64,000 nucleotides of DNA from the NCBI GenBank assembly GCA_040756655.1, contig JBFLYN010000002.1:118491-182490 (forward strand), read 5' to 3'. Shown piece after piece: positions 44,904 to 53,265 of this stretch (the stretch's first letter is position 1; each line of letters opens with the position of its first letter). The stretch comes from JBFLYN01 sp040756655 (GTDB lineage Bacteria > Bacillota > Sulfobacillia > UBA8153). Position numbers and translations under genes: made by a program. The notes under the pieces are model-generated. The model had not been told where the DNA came from. It was given only the letters and a program-made list of their open reading frames with translations, and did not search any database.

Positions 44904-44942
44904 AGTATTTTCTCATTCGTGGTTCGACATGGCTTCGTCGAA
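44904..44942 (-). promoter_or_regulatory. Inverted repeat with Spo0A-box-like halves and possible -10
   Basis: Minus strand TGTCGAA (44923-44929) equals the Spo0A box consensus; the facing half (44936-44942) matches 6 of 7 in the opposite direction. AATACT (44904-44909) about 17 bases downstream could be a -10, which would place the box over the -35 as at Spo0A-activated promoters. A terminator hairpin follows, so any transcript would have to pass it to reach MutL D. Speculative. Confidence 0.3.
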
Positions 44943-44994
44943 ACCCTTTCAAATGCTGGGACTCCCGGAAAAAACCTGCTGTTAGCGGTTGGGT

Positions 44995-45807
44995 TCAGAT
45001 TCCCGTCTTTTCTAGTTCCTTTTCCTTGGCCTTCTTGATCTCCTGGGAAGACTTGACCCGGGGAGAGACGATCTCGGTAAGGGTCTCTTTGGTGGCTATG
45101 CGGTCGTCGTAGTACAGCATGACCCCGCCCCGGATCCTGCCCCGGAGATTCCGCTGGTCAAAGGCCACCTGTACGCCGTCGTGATAGTAGTGGTAGACCC
45201 AGAAGTCTTCCCACCTTTTGTCCTCCCGGGCTATAAAGTTGGTCATCTTCACCCGGCGATCGGTGAGCACATACTTGATGGGGAAGAAAAAAGCCGAGAG
45301 GGACCCGGCACAGATCGTCAAAAGCAGCACCGGGAGGTACCATTCGCGGTAGACGTAATATGATAGCGCCATGGTAAGTAGGATGATGCCAATGACGAAG
45401 GCAGCGACATTCTTACGGCGTTTACAAAGGTGAACAGACCATGTCAGCAGCACCTTTTCCTCTGCGGGCTCTACCGGGGCAGCGGCTGGCGACGCGGATG
45501 GCGGGGCAGGCGGTCGCGGGCGCCTGCGACGTTTTTTGGGCCTTGGAACGGCAGCTTCTATACCGGCTTCCGGGCCGGGCCGCGCAGGCTTGGGGGCGGA
45601 TCCGGGTTGCGAGGCTTTGGTCTTCCCGCCGGCAGTTTGGGGAGTACTGGGCACTGGCGCCGGTTTCTTCTGGGCTGGCTTCTGGGTGGCTCGTGTTTCG
45701 GGCGGCGTTGGCCTGGGCGCTCCTGCTGCCGGCTTGGGTCTCCGGCGGCGCCTGCGCTTAGGTTTGGGCGTGGTCTCTGCCGCATTCGGCAGTTGATTGT
45801 CGGCCAT
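44995..45807 (-). CDS. Membrane protein with Pro/Arg/Ala-rich N-terminus
   Basis: 270 aa. The first about 115 residues are low-complexity and strongly basic (PKPKRRRRRRPKP, PRPKKRRRRPRPP). Two membrane helices follow (about residues 133-152 and 158-175), then a soluble C-terminal domain (YVLTDRRVKMTNFI ... DFWVYHYYHDGVQVAF) that resembles small bacterial PH-like domains. ATG 45807 with GGGAGGG upstream. The basic tail could bind nucleic acid or acidic lipid at the membrane. No defined family recognised. Confidence 0.65.
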   Translation of the reverse strand: MADNQLPNAAETTPKPKRRRRRRPKPAAGAPRPTPPETRATQKPAQKKPAPVPSTPQTAGGKTKASQPGSAPKPARPGPEAGIEAAVPRPKKRRRRPRPPAPPSASPAAAPVEPAEEKVLLTWSVHLCKRRKNVAAFVIGIILLTMALSYYVYREWYLPVLLLTICAGSLSAFFFPIKYVLTDRRVKMTNFIAREDKRWEDFWVYHYYHDGVQVAFDQRNLRGRIRGGVMLYYDDRIATKETLTEIVSPRVKSSQEIKKAKEKELEKTGI

Positions 45808-45969
45808 CAGCGCCCTCCCTTCTGAATATGGTAGCAGATCAAATAAGACTTCTTTGCCGGGAGGGCAATATCCTTCTCAGTTCCACAAAGGCAAGATGGC
45901 CCTCGCCCGGTTCCGGGAAGGACCATCCGGAAGATCCTCGAGTCGACTCTCTGGAGCAGGCCAATCTGG

Positions 45970-46401
45970 TTACAGCGCCACTGGCTTCGAACTTAGGGCT
46001 TTCCTCTGCCTTCCAACCACCACGAAAACCGTGGCGACCACCTCGGCCGGGTCCGTGGCCGGTGCTTCCGGCCAAAAGCAGGTAAACCGACGTGCCTGCC
46101 CGGGCTCGAGGGTGAGCCACCAGAAAGTCTCATCATCCATGCCGTCATGCTGCCAGACAGTCCCATCTGCACTGTATACTACCACCCTAAACTGCCGCCT
46201 TTCCAGCTGCACGGCCACTGGGTGGTCCCCCTGGTTTGTCAAAACTACCACCAGGCGGTAACCACCCGTCCCGGGCACGGGCTGGACCGTGACCTCCAGT
46301 GAACCGGATGTACCGGCCACGGGCAAGCCCAGGCTTTCCCCGCCCAGCATCAGCACAACGGCCAGTGCTGCTACCGCTCTTAACCAGGCAGCTCTGGGCA
46401 T
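45970..46401 (-). CDS. Secreted BsuPI-like protein
   Basis: 143 aa with a signal peptide (RAVAALAVVLMLGG) and an immunoglobulin-like domain: LEVTVQPVPGTGGYRLVVVLTNQG, FRVVVYSADGTVWQ and LEPGQARRFTCFW match the intracellular proteinase inhibitor BsuPI layout. Members are often exported and of unknown target. ATG 46401 with GGAGAGGGG upstream. Confidence 0.65.
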   Translation of the reverse strand: MPRAAWLRAVAALAVVLMLGGESLGLPVAGTSGSLEVTVQPVPGTGGYRLVVVLTNQGDHPVAVQLERRQFRVVVYSADGTVWQHDGMDDETFWWLTLEPGQARRFTCFWPEAPATDPAEVVATVFVVVGRQRKALSSKPVAL

Positions 46402-46472
46402 GGTCTCTATCCCCTCTCCTTGGGAAAGCGACGTCCGGGCCGGACGTTAGGTTCCCAGGAGAGGTACGGCAA

Positions 46473-47660
46473 TTATTGGAAGAAATCAGCGACTACCTGG
46501 CAGAAAGCGGCTACACCCAGCCACAGGACTGCCTCGTCGAAGTCATATTCCGGGTTGTGGCCCGGCAATACCAGTCCCTTTTCCTCGTTACGCGAGCCCA
46601 GCCTGAAGAAACAGCCAGGGCGCTCGCCAGCAAAGTAGGAGAAGTCTTCGGCTCCCATGGTGGGAGCCTTGAGGCGGAGGACGTTCCCGGCGCCCACGAT
46701 CTTGGCGCATGCCTGCTCTACCAAGGCAGTGACTTGATCGTCGTTTACCACCGGGGGGTATCCATACCCGTATTGCATCTGGTAGGTGGTCCGGGTTGCC
46801 GCCGTCACCCCGCCTGCCACCCGTTCGATCCGTTCCTGCATCAACGGCCGGGCTTCCTGTTCCAGGAGACGTACGGTCCCGGTCATGACTACCTCGTCGG
46901 CTATGACATTGCCGCGGTAACCGCCGCGGATGGTACCTACGGTGACCACGGCCGGCTCCACCGGGTTGATCTCCCGGCTGACGATGGTCTGCAGGGTAGT
47001 CACAAACTGGGCAGCCGCAGAGATGGCATCTACAGCAGTGTGGGGCGCAGCCCCATGCCCTCCTCTTCCGGTGATGGTGATCTGAAAGCTGTCCGATGAG
47101 GCACTGACCCCCCCATACTTCACCGCTAGGGTTCCGGCCGGGAGATCGTTGTGAAGATGCAAGCCCACCACACAGTCCACATGGGGGTCTTCCAGGGCCC
47201 CCGCTTCGATCATGGGCAAAGCACCGCCCGGCCCTTCCTCAGCGGGCTGGAAGAGGAACTTGACCTGGCCACCTAGCTGGCCCGCCATACCGCTGAGGAT
47301 CTCGGCCGTTCCCAGCAAAATGGCAGTGTGACCGTCATGTCCGCAAGCGTGCATAATTCCCGGTACCTGCGAAGCGTATGGTACCTGTTTTCGGTCCTGG
47401 ATGGGCAGGGCGTCCATGTCTGCCCTTAGGGCGATGGTGGGCCCCGGGCGTGCCCCTGCCAGTACTCCCACCACCCCGGTGCCGCCCACCCCGGTACGTA
47501 CCTGGATGCCCAAAGACTGCAGGCGGTCCGCCACTATCCCGGCGGTACGGTGCTCCTGCATACCCAGTTCCGGGTTCATATGGAGGTCCCGCCTCACCTC
47601 CACTAGTCGCCCCTGGATGGCCCGGGCCCGGGCCAGGATTTCCTCGGTGATCATCCTCAT
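46473..47660 (-). CDS. M20 family amidohydrolase (N-acyl amino acid/hippurate hydrolase-like)
   Basis: 395 aa. Dimetal site: ALRADMDALP, MHACGHDGHTA, FQPAEEGPGG, and later GLHLHN and APTMGAEDFSYF. These enzymes remove acyl groups from N-acyl amino acids or open related amides. Start ATG 47660 or 47654; it overlaps the DUF4438 gene by ATGA. Last gene of an operon of amide- and peptide-cleaving enzymes starting at 50337. Confidence 0.9.
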   Translation of the reverse strand: MRMITEEILARARAIQGRLVEVRRDLHMNPELGMQEHRTAGIVADRLQSLGIQVRTGVGGTGVVGVLAGARPGPTIALRADMDALPIQDRKQVPYASQVPGIMHACGHDGHTAILLGTAEILSGMAGQLGGQVKFLFQPAEEGPGGALPMIEAGALEDPHVDCVVGLHLHNDLPAGTLAVKYGGVSASSDSFQITITGRGGHGAAPHTAVDAISAAAQFVTTLQTIVSREINPVEPAVVTVGTIRGGYRGNVIADEVVMTGTVRLLEQEARPLMQERIERVAGGVTAATRTTYQMQYGYGYPPVVNDDQVTALVEQACAKIVGAGNVLRLKAPTMGAEDFSYFAGERPGCFFRLGSRNEEKGLVLPGHNPEYDFDEAVLWLGVAAFCQVVADFFQ

Positions 47661-48529
47661 GCATCCCCCCGCAGCTGGAGGATGTCAGCCAGGTTAGCAC
47701 CGGGATCGATGAAAGGCTCTATGTCCCCGTGGACCGAGGAAAAGAGCCCGGTCACTCCCGGGCCATGCCCTGCCAGGTTGGAGTCGCCGTGGACCACCAC
47801 GCCGATGGTTACTGCACCGCGTTTAAAGCTCCGCCCAAAATCGCCGGACATGTCGGCGATGGCCACCAGGTCTCCAAGCCTGACCTGGTCAAGCCCGGTT
47901 TCTTTGAGGATTTCCCGGTCCTGGGTGGTGATGTCATAGTCGCCCTTCTCGGAGGTGGGAGAACCCATGCCCGAGCCCATCACTGCCGCCGGGGCTATGG
48001 CCGTGACTGGCACTCTCAGCTTGCCCTCAGGGCTAACCTCCAGTTCCAAGGCTTCCAGGAGGCGCGGGGACACATTCATCACGCGTACGTTGGGAAAATC
48101 CAAAAGCTGCATGCCCTGGCCGCAACCTTTCACCTGGATCTTGTCACCAATGGCCAGTTTCTCCAGCACTTCCGGACAGAAGTCGATGATAACGTGCTCA
48201 ATGCCGCCGTGCTTGCCGGTGACCACGCCGACGGCGCCTTTCGCCTCGCCAGTCAAAACCCTGGCTTCGTTCCCAATGCACGAGAGGAAATTGTAGGCGT
48301 TGTTTTCCCTAACGTCCTTGTTCTTGGAGCTTACCCCTGGCTCCACGTGGTCGCCAGCCCACCCATAGGCCGAATCACCCACCCGCACGTTGTAGGTGAT
48401 GCCGCCGGTGCCCGCACCGACCCGGGCCACTCCATCGTGCCCCAGGCGGTAGGGCGTATCCACGGCCGGGCTGGATATCTCCCCCACTACCGATACGATA
48501 ACCAGCTGTTCCCGGTTGTACCTGATCAC
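47657..48529 (-). CDS. DUF4438 family protein
   Basis: 290 aa. VGEISSPAVDTPYRLGHDG, GDHVEPGVSS, LSCIGNEARVLTG, VIIDFCP, IQVKGCGQG and DYDITTQD fit DUF4438, whose function is unknown; the middle part looks like a beta-barrel. Lies between a P1-family peptidase and an M20 hydrolase in the same operon, which suggests a role in the same catabolic pathway. The two cysteines in otherwise conserved stretches may be functional. Confidence 0.75.
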   Translation of the reverse strand: MIRYNREQLVIVSVVGEISSPAVDTPYRLGHDGVARVGAGTGGITYNVRVGDSAYGWAGDHVEPGVSSKNKDVRENNAYNFLSCIGNEARVLTGEAKGAVGVVTGKHGGIEHVIIDFCPEVLEKLAIGDKIQVKGCGQGMQLLDFPNVRVMNVSPRLLEALELEVSPEGKLRVPVTAIAPAAVMGSGMGSPTSEKGDYDITTQDREILKETGLDQVRLGDLVAIADMSGDFGRSFKRGAVTIGVVVHGDSNLAGHGPGVTGLFSSVHGDIEPFIDPGANLADILQLRGDA

Positions 48530-48550
48530 GCGGAATCCTCCCCTTGTGTT

Positions 48551-49639
48551 CTATTCAAGGCAACCGCGCTGGCGCAGAAGCTCCTGGACATCGGCTACCG
48601 GGAGCCCCAGCCGCGTGTTGCCGTCACGCCCTACCATGGTCTCTGCACTGAACAGCGCGTTGAGAATGCTTTCTTCTACCGTATCAGCGGCTGCCCGGAA
48701 CAAAAGGCTCATGGCCGGACCCCCGTCTGGCAGCTGCTCGTGGGGCGTGGCAACGCGCTGGTAATGATCCAACAGGTTCGCCGTGGAAAAGGCCAGCACG
48801 AAATCGCCACTTCCGTGAGAGTAGTAGGATCCTGTCCTGGCCAGCCCGGCCGCAGCCCGCCGTGCCACCCGGCCCAGCTGGCGGCTGCACAGGGGAGCGT
48901 TGGTGGCCAGCACCATCACAATGGATCCATCCGGGGGCCTGTGTTCATCCTGGGTTTTGAGCAGCTGCCCAACCCGGACACCGGCCACCACCAGGTCGCC
49001 CGTTCTCCCAAAATTGGCCAGCACCAAACAGCCTAGGACATAACCGTCGCCGGCGGGCGGGAGCACGCGGGAGGCAGTCCCAATGCCACCTTTATAGCCC
49101 AGGGCCGACATGCCCGTGCCCGCACCCACGTTGCCCTCGGACACCGGGCCGCCAACTGCGCAGGCCAGCGCCTGCCGGACGTGTTCGGCTTGCACGTGCC
49201 GACCCCGGATATCGTTGAGAAAGCCATCGTTACACTCGGTGACCACTGGGTTGACGGTGCCGGTGGTCACCCCGATGTCAGGGTTAGTTTCAAGCATGTA
49301 GGAGACCAGGGCGTCCCAAACCGTACCCACGCTGAGGGTATTGGTTAAGGCGATGGGGGTCTCCAGTTCACCCAGCTCGGCTACCTGGACCAGACCAGTG
49401 GCCTTGCCGTAACCGTTGATGACATGACATGCCGCCCGGACCTTGTGACGAAACAAGTTGCCCGGGTGCGGCAGGATCACCGTGACTCCAGTGCGGACCG
49501 GACCGCTACCAGGTCGGAGTGCTCCCTCGCCCCGGATCAAGGTGGTGTGACCCACGCAGACGCCGGCTACGTCGGTGATGGCGTTATGGGGTCCCGGCTC
49601 CAGTTCGCCCGTGCGTATCCCGGCTTGTCGGCTCCTCAT
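48551..49639 (-). CDS. P1 family (DmpA/BapA-like) aminopeptidase
   Basis: 361 aa self-processing N-terminal nucleophile enzyme. EGNVGAGTGM and KGGIGTASRVLP contain the cleavage site and nucleophile (Thr of GIG-TAS), and GNTRLGLPV is at the end. Relatives remove D-amino acids, beta-amino acids or amino amides from short peptides. The frame is open to 49723, but ATG 49639 overlaps the preceding stop (ATGA) and matches family length. Confidence 0.85.
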   Translation of the reverse strand: MRSRQAGIRTGELEPGPHNAITDVAGVCVGHTTLIRGEGALRPGSGPVRTGVTVILPHPGNLFRHKVRAACHVINGYGKATGLVQVAELGELETPIALTNTLSVGTVWDALVSYMLETNPDIGVTTGTVNPVVTECNDGFLNDIRGRHVQAEHVRQALACAVGGPVSEGNVGAGTGMSALGYKGGIGTASRVLPPAGDGYVLGCLVLANFGRTGDLVVAGVRVGQLLKTQDEHRPPDGSIVMVLATNAPLCSRQLGRVARRAAAGLARTGSYYSHGSGDFVLAFSTANLLDHYQRVATPHEQLPDGGPAMSLLFRAAADTVEESILNALFSAETMVGRDGNTRLGLPVADVQELLRQRGCLE

Positions 49640-50337
49640 GACCTGCTCACCGCCGCGTCCACCAGGCCGCGAAAAAGCTGCAGAAATCTTTGGTCCTTCT
49701 CCCACATGCACTCTGGATGCCACTGGACACCCACGGCAAAGCCCGGCCCCTCGATGGCTTCGATCACCCCGTCGGGTGCCCGGGCCGTGATTGTGAACCC
49801 CGGCGCTGGTTGGGCCACGGATTGGTGATGAAAGGAGTTGACCCGGATGGTGGAAGCCCCCAATAGGCGTGCTACGGTGCTCCGGTCGTCCATTTCCACA
49901 GCGTGAGTAGGGTACCAGCGCGGGGCAGCCTGGGAATGCTTAAGGCTGGGTTTGACCTGACACGGGATGTCCTGGACCAAGGTGCCGCCTGCGGCCACGT
50001 TCAGAACCTGGACGCCCCGGCATATCCCCAGCACGGGAATGCGCCTTTCGAGGGCATTGCGGGTAAGGATGAGTTCAGCCCGGTCGCGCTCCGGGCAGAC
50101 CCGGCCCAGCTGGGGCAGCGGCTCTTCACCAAAGTGCGAGGGGTCCACGTCCACACCGCCCGACAGGATGATACCGTCCAGAACCTCCAGCAGGCGGCAG
50201 GTGGCCTCTTCATCGAGAAACGGGATCATCACCGGAACCCCGCCCGCCGCCCGGATCCCGCGGGTGTACTCTGGTGACAGGGCGTATCGCTCCTTTTCGT
50301 GATCGTACGACGGTGTAACGCCTATAATAGGTAACAT
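49636..50337 (-). CDS. Class I glutamine amidotransferase-like hydrolase (peptidase C26)
   Basis: 233 aa. Catalytic triad Cys in LGICRGVQVLN and His-Glu in VQWHPE; SGGVDVDPSHFGEE is typical of the PuuD gamma-glutamyl-GABA hydrolase group. Probably cleaves gamma-glutamyl amides. It heads the operon C26-P1-DUF4438-M20, all with short overlaps. Confidence 0.88.
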   Translation of the reverse strand: MLPIIGVTPSYDHEKERYALSPEYTRGIRAAGGVPVMIPFLDEEATCRLLEVLDGIILSGGVDVDPSHFGEEPLPQLGRVCPERDRAELILTRNALERRIPVLGICRGVQVLNVAAGGTLVQDIPCQVKPSLKHSQAAPRWYPTHAVEMDDRSTVARLLGASTIRVNSFHHQSVAQPAPGFTITARAPDGVIEAIEGPGFAVGVQWHPECMWEKDQRFLQLFRGLVDAAVSRS

Positions 50338-50439
50338 ACCTGTCCCTGGCTATAGCCCGGTCCTGGCCGGGCGTCTCCCTCCAGGTTGTCGCTCCTTTCG
50401 GGTCCGAGTGCTCCACCGGGGGAAGCGGACCGGGAGAAT

Positions 50440-51411
50440 CTAGAAGTAGTCTGCGTAGGCAAAAAGCCCCGGGGTGCCACCGGTATGGAGAAACACCACG
50501 GTTTCGTCATCCCGAAAAGTACCCTGCCGGACCAGATCCAAGAATCCGGCCATGGCCTTGCCGGTGTACACCGGGTCCAGGATAATCCCCTCAGTCTGGG
50601 CCACCAGTCTGATGCTCTCCAGCCCGCCCGGGGTGACCTTGGCATATCCTTCGCCGATGTAATCGTCGCACACGCGGATGGTGGAAGGATCAAATGACAG
50701 TTCCACATCCAGCAGGTGCGCGGCTTCATTGGCGATCCCGGCGATACGTTCTGCCAAAGACGTCTTCTCCCGGCTGATGCTGATGCCCGTCACGGTTCCG
50801 AAGTGGAAAAGGGCAGCGCCCAGTTCCAACCCGGCCTGGGTTCCGCCTGACCCCGAGGCCATGACCACATGGTCCACGGCTACCCCGGCGGCGAAGGCCT
50901 GGGCAGCCAGTTCTTGCACGCCGGCCACGTAGCCCAGGGCCCCAATGGGGCTAGACCCGCCGATGGGGATGATGTACGGCTTTTTCCCCCTGGCGCGGAG
51001 CCCGGCCGCCGTCTCCTCCATGGCTTCGGCAGCATCGCCCGCAACGAACTTGACCTCAGCTCCCAGCACGTAGTCCAGCAAGAGGTTGCCTTGCTTGGGC
51101 GGTTCGCTGTCGGCAGTAAGGACCAAAACCGCCTCCAGGCCGAAACGTCGCGCCGCCGCCGCCGTCATGCGGGCATGGTTGGATTGGGGTCCACCCGTGG
51201 TGATGAGGGTGTCGGCCCCCTTTTTCAGGGCGTCGGCCACCAGAAACTCGAGTTTGCGGGCTTTGTTCCCTCCCACGGCCAAGCCCGTGGCGTCGTCTCT
51301 TTTAAAAAGAATCCTGGGCCCGCCACCCAACACCCGGCGGAGGGTCGTGGCCTCCTCAAGGGGTGTGGGCAGGTGGGCCAGTTTGACCCTGGGTATAGCG
51401 GCCAGTTGCAT
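50440..51411 (-). CDS. PLP-dependent D-cysteine desulfhydrase/ACC deaminase family enzyme
   Basis: 323 aa fold-type II enzyme. PLP lysine in VGGNKARKLEFL, substrate loop TTGGPQSNHARMTAAAA, and phosphate loop ASGSGGTQAGLELG. The family includes D-cysteine desulfhydrase and 1-aminocyclopropane-1-carboxylate deaminase; which one cannot be decided here. ATG 51411 chosen (GGAGGTG 7 bases before) over a TTG at 51417. It lies 100 bases before the C26 gene. Confidence 0.87.
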   Translation of the reverse strand: MQLAAIPRVKLAHLPTPLEEATTLRRVLGGGPRILFKRDDATGLAVGGNKARKLEFLVADALKKGADTLITTGGPQSNHARMTAAAARRFGLEAVLVLTADSEPPKQGNLLLDYVLGAEVKFVAGDAAEAMEETAAGLRARGKKPYIIPIGGSSPIGALGYVAGVQELAAQAFAAGVAVDHVVMASGSGGTQAGLELGAALFHFGTVTGISISREKTSLAERIAGIANEAAHLLDVELSFDPSTIRVCDDYIGEGYAKVTPGGLESIRLVAQTEGIILDPVYTGKAMAGFLDLVRQGTFRDDETVVFLHTGGTPGLFAYADYF

Positions 51412-51471
51412 ACCCAAACACCTCCATCTTTGATATGTTTAATACCGGGTAGGCAGATTCCTGCCGGAAAT

Positions 51472-51497
51472 GAAAAAGAGCACCGGCTGACGGTGCC
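51472..51497 (-). terminator. Terminator after ndoA
   Basis: Minus strand GCACCG-loop-CGGTGC followed by TCTTTTTC, just past the ndoA stop. Confidence 0.85.
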
Positions 51498-51522
51498 ACT
51501 CTGTGCCCGGCCACACCTACAA

Positions 51523-51873
51523 CTAGATCTCTTTCAGGCCGACGCTGATGGCCAGCGCTTCGTTGACCTTGGCCATGGCCTCATCGGAAAGACGGGTGAT
51601 ATACTCCCGGAGCCTGCGTTTGTCCACGGTCCTGACCTGCTCTAAGAGGAGCACCGAATCTTTTTCTAGCCGGTATTCCGAAGCGGGCAGCTCGACGTGG
51701 GTAGGAAGCTTGGCCTTGTCGATCTGGGACGTGATGGCAGCCACGATCGTAGTGGGACTGTACTTGTTCCCAATGTCGTTTTGAACCACCAAGACCGGGC
51801 GGAAGCCGCCCTGTTCAGAACCGACGACCGGACTGAGGTCGGCATAGTAGATGTCGCCCCGGCGTATGTTCAC
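51523..51873 (-). CDS. ndoA: MazF-type endoribonuclease toxin EndoA (NdoA)
   Basis: 116 aa, close to the Bacillus EndoA length. RRGDIYYADLSPVVGSEQGG, RPVLVVQNDIGN, TIVAAITSQ and LLEQVRTVDKRRL are the family motifs; the conserved Arg and Thr that cleave RNA are present. Cuts mRNA at short U-rich sites in the family. Start GTG at 51873 with AGGAGG 9 bases upstream, overlapping the antitoxin stop as GTGA; a longer frame to 51924 is rejected. Confidence 0.93.
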   Translation of the reverse strand: MNIRRGDIYYADLSPVVGSEQGGFRPVLVVQNDIGNKYSPTTIVAAITSQIDKAKLPTHVELPASEYRLEKDSVLLLEQVRTVDKRRLREYITRLSDEAMAKVNEALAISVGLKEI

Positions 51874-52142
51874 CGCCGCCGGCCTCCTGACCCGGTCAGG
51901 ACCGGGGTTGCTTCGTCCACCCACAGGCCCTCCTCGGCCAGCTCCAGGTTGATCTCGGCCATTTCGAGATAGCCGCGCCGGAGCCTCTCGCGCATCTCTC
52001 TTTTTTTGCGCTCTTCGAGAAACTGGCGCATGGCTTCGCGGATCAGCTCACTGCGGTTGAGTTTCTCCATGGACGTAATACCGTCCACTTCCCGGAGCAT
52101 GCCATCTGGCAGAGATACCACGATCCGTTTGTGCTTGCCCAA
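51870..52142 (-). CDS. ndoAI: Ribbon-helix-helix antitoxin EndoAI (NdoAI)
   Basis: 90 aa. N-terminal KRIVVSLPDGMLREVDGI strand and the SELIREAMRQFLEE helix of a CopG-type DNA-binding domain, then a long charged helix and an acidic C-terminal tail (INLELAEEGLWVDE) of the kind that occupies the toxin active site. Start is TTG at 52142 without a strong ribosome binding site. Paired with ndoA. The alr gene often found just upstream in Bacillota is absent. Confidence 0.88.
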   Translation of the reverse strand: MGKHKRIVVSLPDGMLREVDGITSMEKLNRSELIREAMRQFLEERKKREMRERLRRGYLEMAEINLELAEEGLWVDEATPVLTGSGGRRR

Positions 52143-52256
52143 GGCAGTGCCCCCGTCCGGTAGAAGGTGCGCATCAGGAAGATCCGGGTTCCCCGCGCAG
52201 AATTTTCCCTGCTAGACACGATTATATACCACGCAGGCCACCCGGGCAACAGGTTG

Positions 52257-53207
52257 TCAGTACAGCCCGGCGACGAATTTCATAAGTTCCCCGAGCTCCA
52301 ACTTGCTCAGCACCGCCAAGAGGAGGTGCCCAGAAAGCCAAGTGGCCAGGATACTCTCGCCGCTTTCTGTCAAGTGCACTTGGGCGCTGCCCCAAGAGGC
52401 GGTCTCCCCGGCCAGGTCCACGAGCGGTCCCGGGTGGTAGCTCTGGACCACGGTCAGGGCCGAAGGACCAGAGAAGTTCAGTATGACCACGGTCCCGGCA
52501 CGGGACCGGCACACGTAAAGCTGGTCCATGCGTAGCCCCGGCGGCCAGTACCTAGGCCAGCGCACCGCCAGGCCAGCACCGATCAGCACTTCGTCCCGGG
52601 CACGCGGACCCAGGTCAGAGGCAACTCGCTTGACCACCACGTCACCGGGGAATTCCAGTTGCCACCCTTGCGGGACAGGCAGGTAGCTAAACCGCATGAT
52701 CTCCGCTGGGGTCTGGAGCGCTACTGGCCACAAGGTAACCGGATGGAGATTTACTGTCAGGTCCGCCCGGCTTACTTTCAACACCGGCCCCCGGGACCAG
52801 CCCCAGGCCAGTTGCCCGGCCTTGGCCCCGTCCAGTGCCACCCGCTGTGCCCACCGGACCAACTGACTCCCATCATCGTGGGCAAGACCGGCCGGGTAGC
52901 CTGTGACTTGCAGCAGGTGATGGCCGGGCCCAGGGTAATGGTAGTAGTCGCGTCCGTCAAAGGCGCGCAAGGAACCCGGATTCTCCCCGCTGGTCACCCG
53001 GCTAAGGTAGGCTCCCGACGGCAAGCTTACCTGCTCCAACACGGTGGTGGTGTCCTTGGTCACCACCGTCACCAACGCGGAGCACGGTTGCCCGAGGGCC
53101 GCCTCCAGGCGGGTGGGCACCAAGGCCAAGTAACGGGCGTACATGCCCCAGGCGGACATCAGGAAGAGTGTCAACGCCGCCCATAACCGCCGACGCGTGC
53201 TCTCCAC
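52257..53207 (-). CDS. Membrane-anchored LolA/YdcC-like protein
   Basis: 316 aa with one N-terminal membrane segment (RRRLWAALTLFLMSAWGMYARY) and an exported domain. Position between nnr and ndoAI matches ydcC, an outer-membrane-lipoprotein-sorting-like gene in Bacillus. The C-terminal part (GLRMDQLYVCRSRAGTVVILNFSG and WLSGHLLLAVLSKLELGELMKF) resembles DUF4367-type domains. Start GTG 53207 has poor signals. Assignment rests mainly on order. Confidence 0.55.
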   Translation of the reverse strand: MESTRRRLWAALTLFLMSAWGMYARYLALVPTRLEAALGQPCSALVTVVTKDTTTVLEQVSLPSGAYLSRVTSGENPGSLRAFDGRDYYHYPGPGHHLLQVTGYPAGLAHDDGSQLVRWAQRVALDGAKAGQLAWGWSRGPVLKVSRADLTVNLHPVTLWPVALQTPAEIMRFSYLPVPQGWQLEFPGDVVVKRVASDLGPRARDEVLIGAGLAVRWPRYWPPGLRMDQLYVCRSRAGTVVILNFSGPSALTVVQSYHPGPLVDLAGETASWGSAQVHLTESGESILATWLSGHLLLAVLSKLELGELMKFVAGLY

Positions 53208-53265
53208 CCCCCGCCGGCGCTGCGTGGTTCCCTCAATAGCTTACTCTTTGCCCCCGCCAGCTATG

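Noticed and set aside
47729..49036. 435-codon plus-strand open frame
   Set aside because: Antisense to the DUF4438 and P1 peptidase genes, both with clear motifs; the translated product has no recognisable family.
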